Of a stretch of 64,000 nt of DNA, positions 36,112 to 45,520 are shown piece after piece. The stretch spans positions 496,001-560,000 of the forward strand of contig NZ_FQXJ01000003.1 of the NCBI RefSeq assembly GCF_900129935.1, read 5' to 3'. Every line of letters starts with the position of its first letter. Position 1 is the stretch's first letter. Source of the DNA: Desulfosporosinus lacus DSM 15449 (GTDB taxonomy: Bacteria; Bacillota; Desulfitobacteriia; Desulfitobacteriales; Desulfitobacteriaceae). A program made the position numbers and the translations under genes. The notes beneath the pieces were generated by a model. That model was not told the origin of the DNA. It ran no database searches and saw only the letters and a program-made list of their open reading frames with translations.

Positions 36112-36411
36112 TTGCTAAATAATTCTTTATCAGCTTTTCAAACGGTGACAGGCAGCAAATTTGAAGTCATATTGGCGTCGGGAAATGTTCCGCTTGTGTT
36201 GTCAAAGATAATTGACCATGGCTCGACATCTGCCCACGAGCAGTTTTCCTTAATCCTGCTTGGACCGGGTACTCAATTTCTGCCTCAGCAGATTTACTCT
36301 CTTAGGCATGAATCACTGGGAGAACTCGAATTGTTTTTAGTTCCGGTAGGGCGGGAATCCGCTGGGAGTTATCAATACGAAATTGTATTTAACTGTTTTA
36401 TTGATAAATAA
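36112..36411 (+). CDS. DUF6916-like small protein
   Basis: About 99 residues, not firmly known. The pattern LSAFQTVTGSKFEV, EQFSLILLGPGTQFLPQQIY, then LGELELFLVPVGR and YEIVFNCF fits small beta-rich proteins encoded next to tail-collar proteins (DUF6916). The start is set at TTG 36112, five bases after GGGGTGG; the in-frame GTG at 36103 overlaps that site. It lies 17 bases after the GNAT gene and 33 before the first collar gene. Confidence 0.65.
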   Translation: MLNNSLSAFQTVTGSKFEVILASGNVPLVLSKIIDHGSTSAHEQFSLILLGPGTQFLPQQIYSLRHESLGELELFLVPVGRESAGSYQYEIVFNCFIDK

Positions 36412-36444
36412 TTTTATAGATATTTATTAGAGAGGAGACTGGAT

Positions 36445-36948
36445 ATGGCTCAACCCTATGTTGGAGAAATCCGTATGTTTGCCGGGAATTTTGCCCCTGC
36501 CGGTTGGATGTTTTGTGAAGGTCAGCTGCTTCCTATCAGTGAAAACGAAACCCTTTTTCAATTAATTGGTACAACATACGGCGGCGACGGGATGTCAACC
36601 TTTGCGCTGCCGGATTTAAGAGGCCGTATCCCCATTCATCAGGGTAACGGTTATATATTAGCTGAGACGGGCGGTGTTGAAGAGGTGACACTTACCGTTC
36701 AGCAGATACCTGCCCACACACATCCTGCACAGGCTCAATCCGGGCCGGGCGACACCAACAACCCGGAAAACGCGGTCTGGGCCAAGTCGAATTTTTATCA
36801 GTATTCTGACCAGGCAGATAATTTGAAGAATATGAATCCTGGATTATTAGCTTCCACGGGGGGAAGCCAACCTCACTCTAATATGATGCCTTACCTTTGT
36901 GTAAGTTTTATTATTTCGCTTTTTGGAATTTTTCCATCCCCGACTTAA
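36445..36948 (+). CDS. Tail-collar domain (microcystin-dependent MdpB-like) protein 1
   Basis: 167 residues, first of three tandem paralogues. All share YVGEIRMFAGNFAPAGWMFC, EGQLLPISENETLFQLIGTT, YGGDGMSTFALPDLRGRIP and a C-terminal GGSQPHSNMMPYLCVSFIIS. This is the phage tail collar fold (PF07484), also named microcystin-dependent protein MdpB. These proteins occur in bacteria as sets of three with unknown function; some may be tail-fibre-like attachment parts. ATG after AGAGAGGAGACTGG. No signal peptide. Confidence 0.9.
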   Translation: MAQPYVGEIRMFAGNFAPAGWMFCEGQLLPISENETLFQLIGTTYGGDGMSTFALPDLRGRIPIHQGNGYILAETGGVEEVTLTVQQIPAHTHPAQAQSGPGDTNNPENAVWAKSNFYQYSDQADNLKNMNPGLLASTGGSQPHSNMMPYLCVSFIISLFGIFPSPT

Positions 36949-36961
36949 AGGAGGAAACAAA

Positions 36962-37459
36962 ATGGCCGAACCATTTCTAAGTGAAATCAGACTTTTTTCC
37001 ATTGTATTTGCACCAAAGGGCTGGGCCCTTTGTAACGGCCAACTTCTACCAATAAACCAAAACCAGGCTTTATTTTCCCTATTAGGAACCACTTTTGGAG
37101 GCGACGGCAGGGTTAATTTCGCCCTTCCTGACCTGCGGGGACGGGTGCCCTTACATGTTGGTGGTGAGCATACACTTGGAGAGGGAGGCGGGGAACAGGC
37201 TCATACGTTAAGTATAAGCGAGCTCCCTTCGCACACCCATAATCTACTTGGCAGCGGAAATCAAGCTATGACAAAGGACTTTGAAAATAACATCTGGGCT
37301 ACAACGATGGCAAGTACCTATCATAAGACAGCTAATTGTGCCTTGAATGCTCCAGCCTTAACGAATGCAGGAGGCTCTCAGGCTCATCAAAACATGCAAC
37401 CTTTTTTGACCCTTAGTTATTGTATTGCTTTACAGGGGATTTTCCCCTCGCCTAATTAA
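36962..37459 (+). CDS. Tail-collar domain (MdpB-like) protein 2
   Basis: 165 residues, 13 bases after paralogue 1 with AAAGGAGGAAACAAA before ATG. Motifs: FLSEIRLFSIVFAPKGWALC, NGQLLPINQNQALFSLLGTT, FGGDGRVNFALPDLRGRVP and GGSQAHQNMQPFLTLSYCIA. The variable middle (about 85-130) differs strongly from the other two copies, which suggests three distinct specificities or subunits of one complex rather than recent duplication. Confidence 0.9.
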   Translation: MAEPFLSEIRLFSIVFAPKGWALCNGQLLPINQNQALFSLLGTTFGGDGRVNFALPDLRGRVPLHVGGEHTLGEGGGEQAHTLSISELPSHTHNLLGSGNQAMTKDFENNIWATTMASTYHKTANCALNAPALTNAGGSQAHQNMQPFLTLSYCIALQGIFPSPN

Positions 37460-37473
37460 GGAGGTAGTTAACA

Positions 37474-38007
37474 ATGGCTGATCCGTTTATCGGAGAAATA
37501 CGTATATTCCCTTTTAATTTTCCTCCCAAGGGTTGGGCTTTTTGTGACGGCCAGCTGCTGCCACTATCTCAAAATACAGCTCTGTTCGCCCTTCTCGGAA
37601 CCACTTACGGGGGAGATGGGAAAGCCAACTTTGCCTTACCTGACCTTCAGGGTATGGCCCCTATGCACCCTGGTCAGGGCTCAGGCTTATCCCCTCATGA
37701 TCTGGGGGAGACTAGCGGTTCAGATACGGTGAGCTTGCTTGTTTCCGAACTGCCGGCACATTCTCATCAGGTTGTAGGAAATGCTGGAGAAGGGTCCAAG
37801 GAAAGCCCAGACAGTGCTTTGTGGGCTCACCCAAGAGGCCGCAGAACCGGAAATACTTATACCAGTGATCTGACGACTAACTTAAAATCGATGAGCAATC
37901 AGGCTATAGCCCCAACTGGGGGTAGTCTGCCTCACAATAACCTGCAGCCTTATCTGACTTTTTATTTCTGCATTGCTCTGCAGGGCGTTTTTCCATCTCG
38001 TCCATAA
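37474..38007 (+). CDS. Tail-collar domain (MdpB-like) protein 3
   Basis: 177 residues, 14 bases after paralogue 2, with AAGGAGGTAGTTAAC before ATG. Motifs: FIGEIRIFPFNFPPKGWAFC, DGQLLPLSQNTALFALLGTT, YGGDGKANFALPDLQGMAP and GGSLPHNNLQPYLTFYFCIA. It has the longest middle loop, with WAHPRGRRTGNTYTSDLTTN. The next gene, 80 bases on, encodes a giant wall-bound adhesin. Confidence 0.9.
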   Translation: MADPFIGEIRIFPFNFPPKGWAFCDGQLLPLSQNTALFALLGTTYGGDGKANFALPDLQGMAPMHPGQGSGLSPHDLGETSGSDTVSLLVSELPAHSHQVVGNAGEGSKESPDSALWAHPRGRRTGNTYTSDLTTNLKSMSNQAIAPTGGSLPHNNLQPYLTFYFCIALQGVFPSRP

Positions 38008-38087
38008 CGAGACTACATTGGGAATGGAAAATTCTCTTATGTCCGGAAATATCCGAAGAAATTCGCCGGAGAAATGAGGAATCTGAA

Positions 38088-41000
38088 ATGAAAATCAGTT
38101 TGAAACATTATTGGGCAAGTGCCGAACTGTCATTGAACCTGGGCCAATTTACAGAAAATGCTCTTGCCATTCTCTTTGCAATGGTTGCTTTCTTAGTGTT
38201 TTTGCCTGGGACGGTTTTTGCTGCAAATTATACTGTCACTAACTATAGTGACTCCGGCGCAGGCAGCCTTAGATCGGCAATTGAACAAAGTAATTCAGCA
38301 ACAGGTCCAAATACTATTATTGTGCCGACTGGTACGTATACACTCTCTTCAGGCCCACTGGAGATTTTGAACCATGTTACCATTATCGGGGCTAATGGTG
38401 ACTTGGAGGGTGATGCAGCTAAAACTATTATTCAGGCCTCAGATAGTGTGGACACCGCTAATACGCGTGTGTTTGATATTAATCCGCTTCAGGATGCTAC
38501 CGGGTATAATGTTGCCTTAAAAGCCCTGACTATTCGCAATGGGAACGTAGGTGCGGGAAGTCCTTACGGCGGAGCTGGCATTGCTGCAGATACCGGCATA
38601 AGCACTGTGACGATTTATAATTGCATTGTAGAGAACAATAAGAGCAGTTATGAAGGGGCAGGCCTGCACATTTCCGGATTGGCAGGGGGCACTTTCCACA
38701 TGGAAAAGACTGTAGTCCATAATAATACTGCCGTTGGCCCAGGCGGCGGTATTTTTCTAGAAGGAGATTTGAACGCTGCGATTAGCTTATCGAGTATACT
38801 GAACAATGCATCTCTTAGCAGTCAGGGCGGCGGAATGAGTATTCGACCTTATATTGCTGCAGGAATTATCACTATTACCAGCAGTACCATAACAGGAAAC
38901 TCTGCTGCCGGAACTGACGTCGGACAAGGTGGTGGAATATACCTGAATTCCCCGGCTGCAATCACTGATACGATGATCAGCGGAAACGTGTCGGATTTAG
39001 ATGGCGGAGGGGTGTATTATGCTAATTATGGGCCAGGCACTCTTACCTTGAGTAATACCATATTTGATAATAATTCTACGATCCAACTAGGTAGAACCAA
39101 AGATCTGTATATCCATACCGGGGAATACGTGAATGCTGCGCCAATCATTACTTCACCGGGTTCCATATTAGTTACGGAGGATGTGGCGTGTCCTTTGACA
39201 GGAATCAGCTTTAGCGATATAGACTCCGGCAGTGCAGCTGTTACAGCAACTTTCAACGTATCAGGCGGTGCCCTGTCTGCTACTTCCGGAGGGGGAGTAA
39301 CTATAACCGGAGCAGGTACAGGAACGTTAACTTTGACGGGTACAGTATCAGATATTAGTGCCTTTATAGCAACTGGCCAAATTGCCTTTACAACAGCTGC
39401 AAACTCCACAGAATCCGTGACCCTGACAATTGGTATAAATGATGGGGGAAAAACAGGTTCCGGTGGAGCAAAAACTGATTCTTCGACTGTTACGCTTACA
39501 GTAACGGCTGTGAATGATGTGCCTATTGTAACTGCGTCTAGTGACATATCGGTTACAGAAAATTTACCATCGCCTTTAACAGGGATAAGCTTCAGCGATG
39601 TAGATGCTGGTAGTAATGGATCTGAAACGATGACTCTCAGTGTACCAAGTGGTACTCTGTCTGCTATTTCTAGTGGGGGAGTAACTGTAACCGGAGCAGG
39701 TACAGGAACCTTAACATTGACGGGTACAGTATCAGATATCAATGCCTTTATAGCAGCTGGCCAGATTGCCTTTACAACAGCTGCAAACTCCACAGAATCC
39801 GTGACCCTGACAATTGGCGTAAATGATGGGGGAAACACAGGTTCCGGTGGAGCATTAACTGCTTCAAAGACTGTTACACTTACAGTAACGGCTGTGAATA
39901 ATGCTCCTACAGCTAAGAGCGTGGTACCAACCCAGAGCATAACCGGAACAGGGACGGTCAGCTTCACAGCATCGGATATTGCTGAGGATGTCGATAGCGG
40001 CGATATATTGACCATTACGGATATTATGACTGCTCCGGAGTCTGCAAAGGCAAAAGCAGTCCTTTTAAGCGGAACAGTCACAGTGACAGGAGTGGCTTCA
40101 GGCAGTACGTCCGTAGTAGTAAGAGCGAGTGATGGAAATGCTTCAGTAAATGTAACTGTACCCATCACGGTGGCACCGCCAACTGCTTATGCTCTCACCA
40201 TTACGGCCGGTACGGGCGGGGCTATTACAACAGGCAGCAGTGGCAATTATCCAGAAGGATCTGTGGTCAGCATTTCGGCTACCGCAACCTCTGACTACAA
40301 ATTCTACCGCTGGACGGCTGTTGGAGGCGGGACCTTTGCCGATTCAAGCAGCGCAAGTACCAGCTTCACTATGCCAGCGGCCAACGTCACGGTGATGGCA
40401 GAGTTTGAAGCGATACCTCCCACACCTACATCTCCGGTCATATCCAGCATAACTCCTTCGAGCGGGCCGGAATCGGGCGGGATAACTGTCACGATCAACG
40501 GCAGTGGGTTTACGGGAGCTACAGTGGTTAATTTCGGCACTGCCCTTGGAACGAATCTGACGGTTATCAGCGACACGTCAATAACGGTGACCTCCCCAGC
40601 GGGGACTGGCACAATAGATGTGACAGTGACAACGCCGGATGGGACGAGCGCGAAGAATTTAAGTGACGAGTTCACCTACACCAGCGCCAGCACTTCCTTA
40701 ATCAGTATCACCACCCCAAGTGCCATCACAGGTGTGGCGAACGGGACAGAGAAAACGGCAGCAGCCTTGGGATTACCATTGAGCGTGGTCCTGGTAACGG
40801 GTCAAGGCAACGTCTCTGCCAATATAAGTTGGGATGTAAATGCATCATCATATGATGTAACCACAACGACAGAGCAGACATTCAGCGTGAGTGGAACCGT
40901 GAGTCTGCCGGCAGGGGTGGTAAACCCTAATAGCGTAGCGTTAACTACAACGATCAGCGTTACCGTTAATGCGGCAACGACAGTCGATAAGACCTTAATG

Positions 41001-43259
41001 AGTATCGCAGCCCCAAGCGACATCGTGGGTGTAGCCAACGGTACAGCAAAAACGGCTGTTGCCTTAGGGTTAACAACGAGCGTGATCCTGGTTACGGATC
41101 ATGGCAGCGTCAATGCCAATGTGAGCTGGGATGTAAATGCATCAACTTATGATGTGGCCGCGACAACGGAGCAGACCTTCAGCGTTACAGGAACAGTGAG
41201 CCTGCCTGCAGGCGTAGTGAATCCAAGCAGTATAGCCTTAACAACAACTATCAACGTGACCGTTGATGCGGCAACGACGACCGATAAGACCTTAATCAGT
41301 ATCACGCCCCTAAGCGCCATCACAGGCGTAGCTAACGGCACAGCGAAAACGGCATTAGCGTTGGGATTGCCTTCAAACGTGGTATTAGTTACTGATAATG
41401 GTAATGTCAATGCCAATGTAAGCTGGGATGTAAATACATCATCTTATGTTGTGACCAGAACGACGGAGCAGACATTCAGCGTAACCGGAACCGTGAGTCT
41501 GCCGGCAGGGGTGGTAAATCCGAACAGTGTAGCCTTAACCACGACCATCAGCGTCACGGTTAATGCGGCAACGAGTTCAGGGGGAGACTCCGGCGGCTCA
41601 TCTGGAGGGAGCAGCGGAAGTACAACAACAGTAACAGGGGATGTCACCGATAGTAAAACAGGACAAATCGTGAGGGATATAGAAGCTCGGGTTACAGCTG
41701 GAAAAGACGGTAAGAAAACAATCGAAATTAATTCTAAAGAAGCCATCGTATTTCAACAACCAAACAGCACCCATAGTTCAGTCGTGGATTTAAGTAAACT
41801 GGGATTTTCATCCACAACTAACCCCGATTCCGAGATTACTTTGACAGCCGATGGAATCTTACAAATCAAGAACCTAGCTAATGGTACAGACTCTAACTTC
41901 ACAGTAACCTATGATCTAGGAAACGGCCAAAGGATTACCATCGGAACCATCGAAGCAAAAGTAGGAAGTGACGGGAAAGTTAGCCTTTCAATTACCTTGA
42001 TTGACCCTTATGGTATCATCACTGATCCGACCACTGGGCAGCCCATTGTCGGAGTCGATGTCACCTTGTACTATGCGAATACGGAACGAAATTTTAGGAC
42101 AGGCAAAACTCCGGATACTATGGTACAACTTCCTATCCTTGATGGCTTTAAACCCAACAACAATAAAAATCCCCAAGTCAGTGATGCAAGCGGAGCATAC
42201 GGCTTTATGGTTTTCCCGACTTCAGATTATTACATTGTAGCCACAAAAGAGGGTTACGAAGCTTATAAGAGTCCGACAATCTCTGTTGAACAAGATATTG
42301 TAAAATGGGATTTCAAGATGAATCAATCCATTACAGGGGTTAAACGGCTTGCAGGCCTGACGAGTGTGGACACCGCCCTAGAAATAGCTAAAGCCAACTA
42401 CACCACAAAGCTTTCCAATGTCGTCTTAGCTACGGCAGAGAACTATCCGGATGCCTTAGCGGGAAGTGTTTTGGCCTACAAACTTAATGCGCCCATACTC
42501 TTAGTGGGTAACACAGAGGTCGACCAAGAGAAGATCATAGCCTATCTAAAGAGTAACTTAGAGGGAAAAGGAACGGTCTATATCCTAGGCGGCACAGCTG
42601 TGGTCAGCGCAGAGATGGAAGCCAAAGTAATGGCCAGTGGTTTTAACCAGATCATTAGACTGGGTGGAACAGATCGCTATGAAACCGCGGTCAAAATAGC
42701 AGACCAATTAGAGGTCCAGAGTGGAACACCGATCGTATTGGTCTATGGAGAAAACTATCCGGATGCTTTATCTATCAGCAGCATTGCGGCGGGTATGCAG
42801 AGTCCTATCTTATTAGTACAAAAAGAGGGACTCAGTAAAGCAGTCCAGGAAACGATTGCTGAAATTAAGCCCATCAAAGTCTATATCATCGGAGGAGAAG
42901 GGGTTATCAGTACAGCAGCAGAAAATCAAGTAGCGCAGATCACGTCGTTAGACAGGACGAATATTGTAAGAATCAGCGGAGAGGACCGCTATGAAACCTC
43001 TCTGGCCGTTGCCCAATACTTCAATTTGTCCGGGCAAAGTGTCTGTATAGCTACCGGTAAGAACTTTCCGGATGCCTTGGCTGGAAGCGTCTATGCGGCT
43101 AACTTCAATGCCCCGATAATCTTAGCAGAGGATAGTTTGTCAGATCAGGTTATAAACTTTCTCGAAACTAGGACAATGACCGGAGTAACCCTATTCGGAG
43201 GAGAGGCTGTCATTTCTAAAGACATCGAGCAACAGCTTCGACAATTGCTTGGGAAATAA
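38088..43259 (+). CDS. Giant mosaic surface protein: beta-helix, Ig-like repeats and three C-terminal CWB2 repeats
   Basis: 1723 residues. Signal peptide ends near residue 45 (TVFA-ANY). Residues 50-345 are a parallel beta-helix of the polymorphic-membrane type (DSGAGSLRSAIEQSNS, GGGIYLNSPAAITDTMISGN). Two near-identical cadherin-like repeats follow (about 350-605; VTEDVACPLTGISFSDIDSG), then an InlB-B-type repeat (about 704-780), an IPT/TIG domain (782-865; ITPSSGPESGGITVTINGSG), three Big_4-like repeats of about 100 residues (868, 968, 1068), a Gly/Ser linker (1162-1178), a CnaB/carboxypeptidase-regulatory-like domain (about 1300-1410), and three CWB2 repeats (1417-1723; LGGTDRYETAVKIADQLE). 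The CWB2 part anchors it to the wall; the rest projects outwards, probably for adhesion. ATG 38088 after GAGGAATCTGAA. Confidence 0.9.
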   Translation: MKISLKHYWASAELSLNLGQFTENALAILFAMVAFLVFLPGTVFAANYTVTNYSDSGAGSLRSAIEQSNSATGPNTIIVPTGTYTLSSGPLEILNHVTIIGANGDLEGDAAKTIIQASDSVDTANTRVFDINPLQDATGYNVALKALTIRNGNVGAGSPYGGAGIAADTGISTVTIYNCIVENNKSSYEGAGLHISGLAGGTFHMEKTVVHNNTAVGPGGGIFLEGDLNAAISLSSILNNASLSSQGGGMSIRPYIAAGIITITSSTITGNSAAGTDVGQGGGIYLNSPAAITDTMISGNVSDLDGGGVYYANYGPGTLTLSNTIFDNNSTIQLGRTKDLYIHTGEYVNAAPIITSPGSILVTEDVACPLTGISFSDIDSGSAAVTATFNVSGGALSATSGGGVTITGAGTGTLTLTGTVSDISAFIATGQIAFTTAANSTESVTLTIGINDGGKTGSGGAKTDSSTVTLTVTAVNDVPIVTASSDISVTENLPSPLTGISFSDVDAGSNGSETMTLSVPSGTLSAISSGGVTVTGAGTGTLTLTGTVSDINAFIAAGQIAFTTAANSTESVTLTIGVNDGGNTGSGGALTASKTVTLTVTAVNNAPTAKSVVPTQSITGTGTVSFTASDIAEDVDSGDILTITDIMTAPESAKAKAVLLSGTVTVTGVASGSTSVVVRASDGNASVNVTVPITVAPPTAYALTITAGTGGAITTGSSGNYPEGSVVSISATATSDYKFYRWTAVGGGTFADSSSASTSFTMPAANVTVMAEFEAIPPTPTSPVISSITPSSGPESGGITVTINGSGFTGATVVNFGTALGTNLTVISDTSITVTSPAGTGTIDVTVTTPDGTSAKNLSDEFTYTSASTSLISITTPSAITGVANGTEKTAAALGLPLSVVLVTGQGNVSANISWDVNASSYDVTTTTEQTFSVSGTVSLPAGVVNPNSVALTTTISVTVNAATTVDKTLMSIAAPSDIVGVANGTAKTAVALGLTTSVILVTDHGSVNANVSWDVNASTYDVAATTEQTFSVTGTVSLPAGVVNPSSIALTTTINVTVDAATTTDKTLISITPLSAITGVANGTAKTALALGLPSNVVLVTDNGNVNANVSWDVNTSSYVVTRTTEQTFSVTGTVSLPAGVVNPNSVALTTTISVTVNAATSSGGDSGGSSGGSSGSTTTVTGDVTDSKTGQIVRDIEARVTAGKDGKKTIEINSKEAIVFQQPNSTHSSVVDLSKLGFSSTTNPDSEITLTADGILQIKNLANGTDSNFTVTYDLGNGQRITIGTIEAKVGSDGKVSLSITLIDPYGIITDPTTGQPIVGVDVTLYYANTERNFRTGKTPDTMVQLPILDGFKPNNNKNPQVSDASGAYGFMVFPTSDYYIVATKEGYEAYKSPTISVEQDIVKWDFKMNQSITGVKRLAGLTSVDTALEIAKANYTTKLSNVVLATAENYPDALAGSVLAYKLNAPILLVGNTEVDQEKIIAYLKSNLEGKGTVYILGGTAVVSAEMEAKVMASGFNQIIRLGGTDRYETAVKIADQLEVQSGTPIVLVYGENYPDALSISSIAAGMQSPILLVQKEGLSKAVQETIAEIKPIKVYIIGGEGVISTAAENQVAQITSLDRTNIVRISGEDRYETSLAVAQYFNLSGQSVCIATGKNFPDALAGSVYAANFNAPIILAEDSLSDQVINFLETRTMTGVTLFGGEAVISKDIEQQLRQLLGK

Positions 43260-43736
43260 GTACTGAAAAACAACAAGTAAAGGTGGCATGACTCTAGGAA
43301 CCTTGGGTTATGCCACTAAATAAAACATTTTTCTTGTCGTGTGGAAGGAACGTTAGTCTGGAGAGCAACCGATGTTATGAACCTAACCCCAAAGCGAAAC
43401 AAATGCCCATATAGAAACTCCCTATGATAGATGTTATTGATTCTACCATAGGGGGTTTTTTGTTTCACTGTCCATATTATCGGGTTCTGATCATCATCTA
43501 TTATAGAATTTTTTAGTGGGTAAAACGAGCAAGGCAATAGTGTAGGGATTGTAAAAACTGCCAAAACAAATATTATTATTGTGATTTGGACACATTTAAG
43601 TCACATTATCAAGTTACACTCTTCTCAAAGCGGTAAATTTGAAAAAGGGATTTTAACAATGCATAATATCCTAGTGAATTGTGAAAACAACAAACTATGA
43701 ACAATAAGCATGTAATCTTTGGAAAGAAGGTTTGCC
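43260..43736. other. Intergenic region with terminator and promoter
   Basis: Contains the terminator of the giant gene (separate entry) and an AT-rich leader for the two-component operon. No gene seen. Confidence 0.4.
43418..43464 (+). terminator. Terminator of the giant surface-protein gene
   Basis: CCCTATGATAG and CTACCATAGGG form a stem followed by GGTTTTTTGTTT. Confidence 0.75.
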
Positions 43737-44414
43737 ATGTTTCCAATTTTGGTTGTCGAAGATAATGAAAACTTACGGATGTTAATGAAAACCCGTTTGG
43801 AACAAGCCGGTTATAAAGTTTTACAAGCTCAAAATGGTCAAGAAGCTCTAAAAATCCTCGAGGACCAACACGTCGATTTAATTATTAGTGATATCATGAT
43901 GCCGCTTATGGATGGTTTTGAACTTATTGAAAGCCTTAGAGAAGCAAATTATAGCATGCCTATTTTAATGGTGACGGCTAAAGAAGGCTTTGAGGACAAA
44001 GAGAAAGGTTTTAGATTGGGTACAGACGATTATATGGTAAAGCCAATTGATATGAACGAGATGATTTTGAGAGTAGCGGCTCTGCTAAGACGAGCTAAAA
44101 TTACCAATGAACATAAAATTGTGATAGGTGAAATCGTACTGGACTATGATAATTTAAGCATAATTGGGCCAGACCTTCAGATTGAATTGCCCAAAAAGGA
44201 ATTTCTGCTCCTATTTAAACTGTTGAGCTATCCAAAGCGAATTTTTACAAGGCAACAGCTTATGTCTGAAATTTGGGGGCTGGATACAGATATCGATGAA
44301 CGAACGGTGGACAGCCACATTAAAAAGCTTCGTAAGAAGTTCGAAGATAGGCCAGAGTTTAAAATCATAACGATTCGGGGACTTGGTTATAAGGCGGAGA
44401 AAATTTATGGCTAA
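43737..44414 (+). CDS. OmpR-family response regulator
   Basis: 225 residues. Receiver domain with acidic pocket VVEDNENLRM, phospho-acceptor Asp in LIISDIMMPLMDGF, Thr in ILMVTAKEG and Lys in YMVKPID. The C-terminal winged-helix has RIFTRQQLMSEIWG, ERTVDSHIKKLRKKFE and ITIRGLGYKAE. The start is ATG 43737 after GAAAGAAGG; TTG 43719 would add six residues. Its end overlaps the histidine kinase gene by 8 bases, so the pair is coupled. It probably controls the exporter genes downstream. Confidence 0.94.
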   Translation: MFPILVVEDNENLRMLMKTRLEQAGYKVLQAQNGQEALKILEDQHVDLIISDIMMPLMDGFELIESLREANYSMPILMVTAKEGFEDKEKGFRLGTDDYMVKPIDMNEMILRVAALLRRAKITNEHKIVIGEIVLDYDNLSIIGPDLQIELPKKEFLLLFKLLSYPKRIFTRQQLMSEIWGLDTDIDERTVDSHIKKLRKKFEDRPEFKIITIRGLGYKAEKIYG

Positions 44415-45459
44415 GAACTTGTCAAATTCAATTCGAGCCAAAGGTACCTTGATTGCCATCGGAATCTTGTTTTTCTCTTGTTTTGTTTCTTTTTCTTTGA
44501 TGACGATTCTTTTCTTAGTGCTCTATCATGGGGATCTGAGTATTAGCGAAGCGCATGCAGTTTTTGGAAGTTTCATGTTCGTAACCTTGATCCTATGTGT
44601 AGCCTTGGGAGGTTCACTATTATTCTTCGCGATTCGGAAAATTTCTGACCCAATCATTCGGATCAGCAATGCAACAAAAGAAGTTGCTAAGGGTGATTTT
44701 TCAATCAAGATGGATTATAAGAGCAATGATGAAATAGGGGTTTTGACCCAAAATTTCAACTTAATGACGACTGAACTCGGTAATATGGAGTATCTCCGCA
44801 AAGATTTTATTAGCAGCGTATCCCATGAAATCAAAACCCCTATTGCGTCTATCCAAGGCTTCGCTGAAATGCTTCAAGATAAGGAGCTGTCGGAAGAAAA
44901 TTTTCAGGCTTACACAAACATTATCATAGATGAGACCAAGAGATTAAGCCATTTAAGTTCAAATATGCTTCGACTTTCTAAGCTGGATCATCAATTCATC
45001 CCAGAGATCACGAAACAGTTTTCTTTAGATGAGCAAATTCGGAGGACGATTGTCCTTCTAGAGGAAAAATGGTCTAAGAAAAACTTAGAACTCGACATAG
45101 ATCTAGAGAAAATCGTTTACACTGGTGACGAAGCCCTGATCCAACAGATTTGGTTGAACTTAATTGAGAATGCTATCAAATTCTCTGCTGAATCCGGAAC
45201 TGTTTTTATTCATGCGAGAAAAATCTCGAACAAGGTCATTGCCGAGATCAAGGATCAAGGTATCGGTATATCCAAAATCGATCAAGGACGAATCTTTGAA
45301 AAATTTTTTCAAGTCGATGAATCCCATTCCAAAGAGGGGAGCGGTCTTGGTTTAGCAATCGTTAAGAAGATCGTGGAAATCTACGATGGAGAAATAGATT
45401 TTACCAGTGAAATTGGACAAGGGACAACATTTGTTGTTAAATTGCCATTTAGAAATTAA
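44407..45459 (+). CDS. Membrane histidine kinase, partner of the OmpR-type regulator
   Basis: 350 residues. Two transmembrane segments (about 14-38 and 56-76) flank a very short extracytoplasmic loop, followed by HAMP (about 77-130), the H-box FISSVSHEIKTPIASIQGFA, the N-box NLIENAIKFSAE, G-boxes DQGIGISKIDQGRIF and GSGLGLAIVKKIVE. The minute external loop suggests intramembrane sensing, often in partnership with an ABC transporter, as in BceS-type systems; an ABC exporter is encoded downstream. Starts at ATG 44407 inside the regulator gene. Confidence 0.93.
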   Translation: MAKNLSNSIRAKGTLIAIGILFFSCFVSFSLMTILFLVLYHGDLSISEAHAVFGSFMFVTLILCVALGGSLLFFAIRKISDPIIRISNATKEVAKGDFSIKMDYKSNDEIGVLTQNFNLMTTELGNMEYLRKDFISSVSHEIKTPIASIQGFAEMLQDKELSEENFQAYTNIIIDETKRLSHLSSNMLRLSKLDHQFIPEITKQFSLDEQIRRTIVLLEEKWSKKNLELDIDLEKIVYTGDEALIQQIWLNLIENAIKFSAESGTVFIHARKISNKVIAEIKDQGIGISKIDQGRIFEKFFQVDESHSKEGSGLGLAIVKKIVEIYDGEIDFTSEIGQGTTFVVKLPFRN

Positions 45460-45520
45460 TAGAAACGGTCATATTGAGGACATAATCTTGATGTAAAAAG
45501 AGGAGGAGCGAAATTATATT

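Noticed and set aside
36445-38007. Tail-collar genes as part of a prophage
   Set aside because: No capsid, terminase, portal or lysis genes are near, and the triplet with a GNAT is a known bacterial arrangement.
39026-40168. 380-codon minus-strand frame opposite the giant surface gene
   Set aside because: It mirrors the Thr/Val/Gly-rich repeat coding of the plus strand, has no ribosome site and no domain; several similar mirrored frames occur along the same gene.
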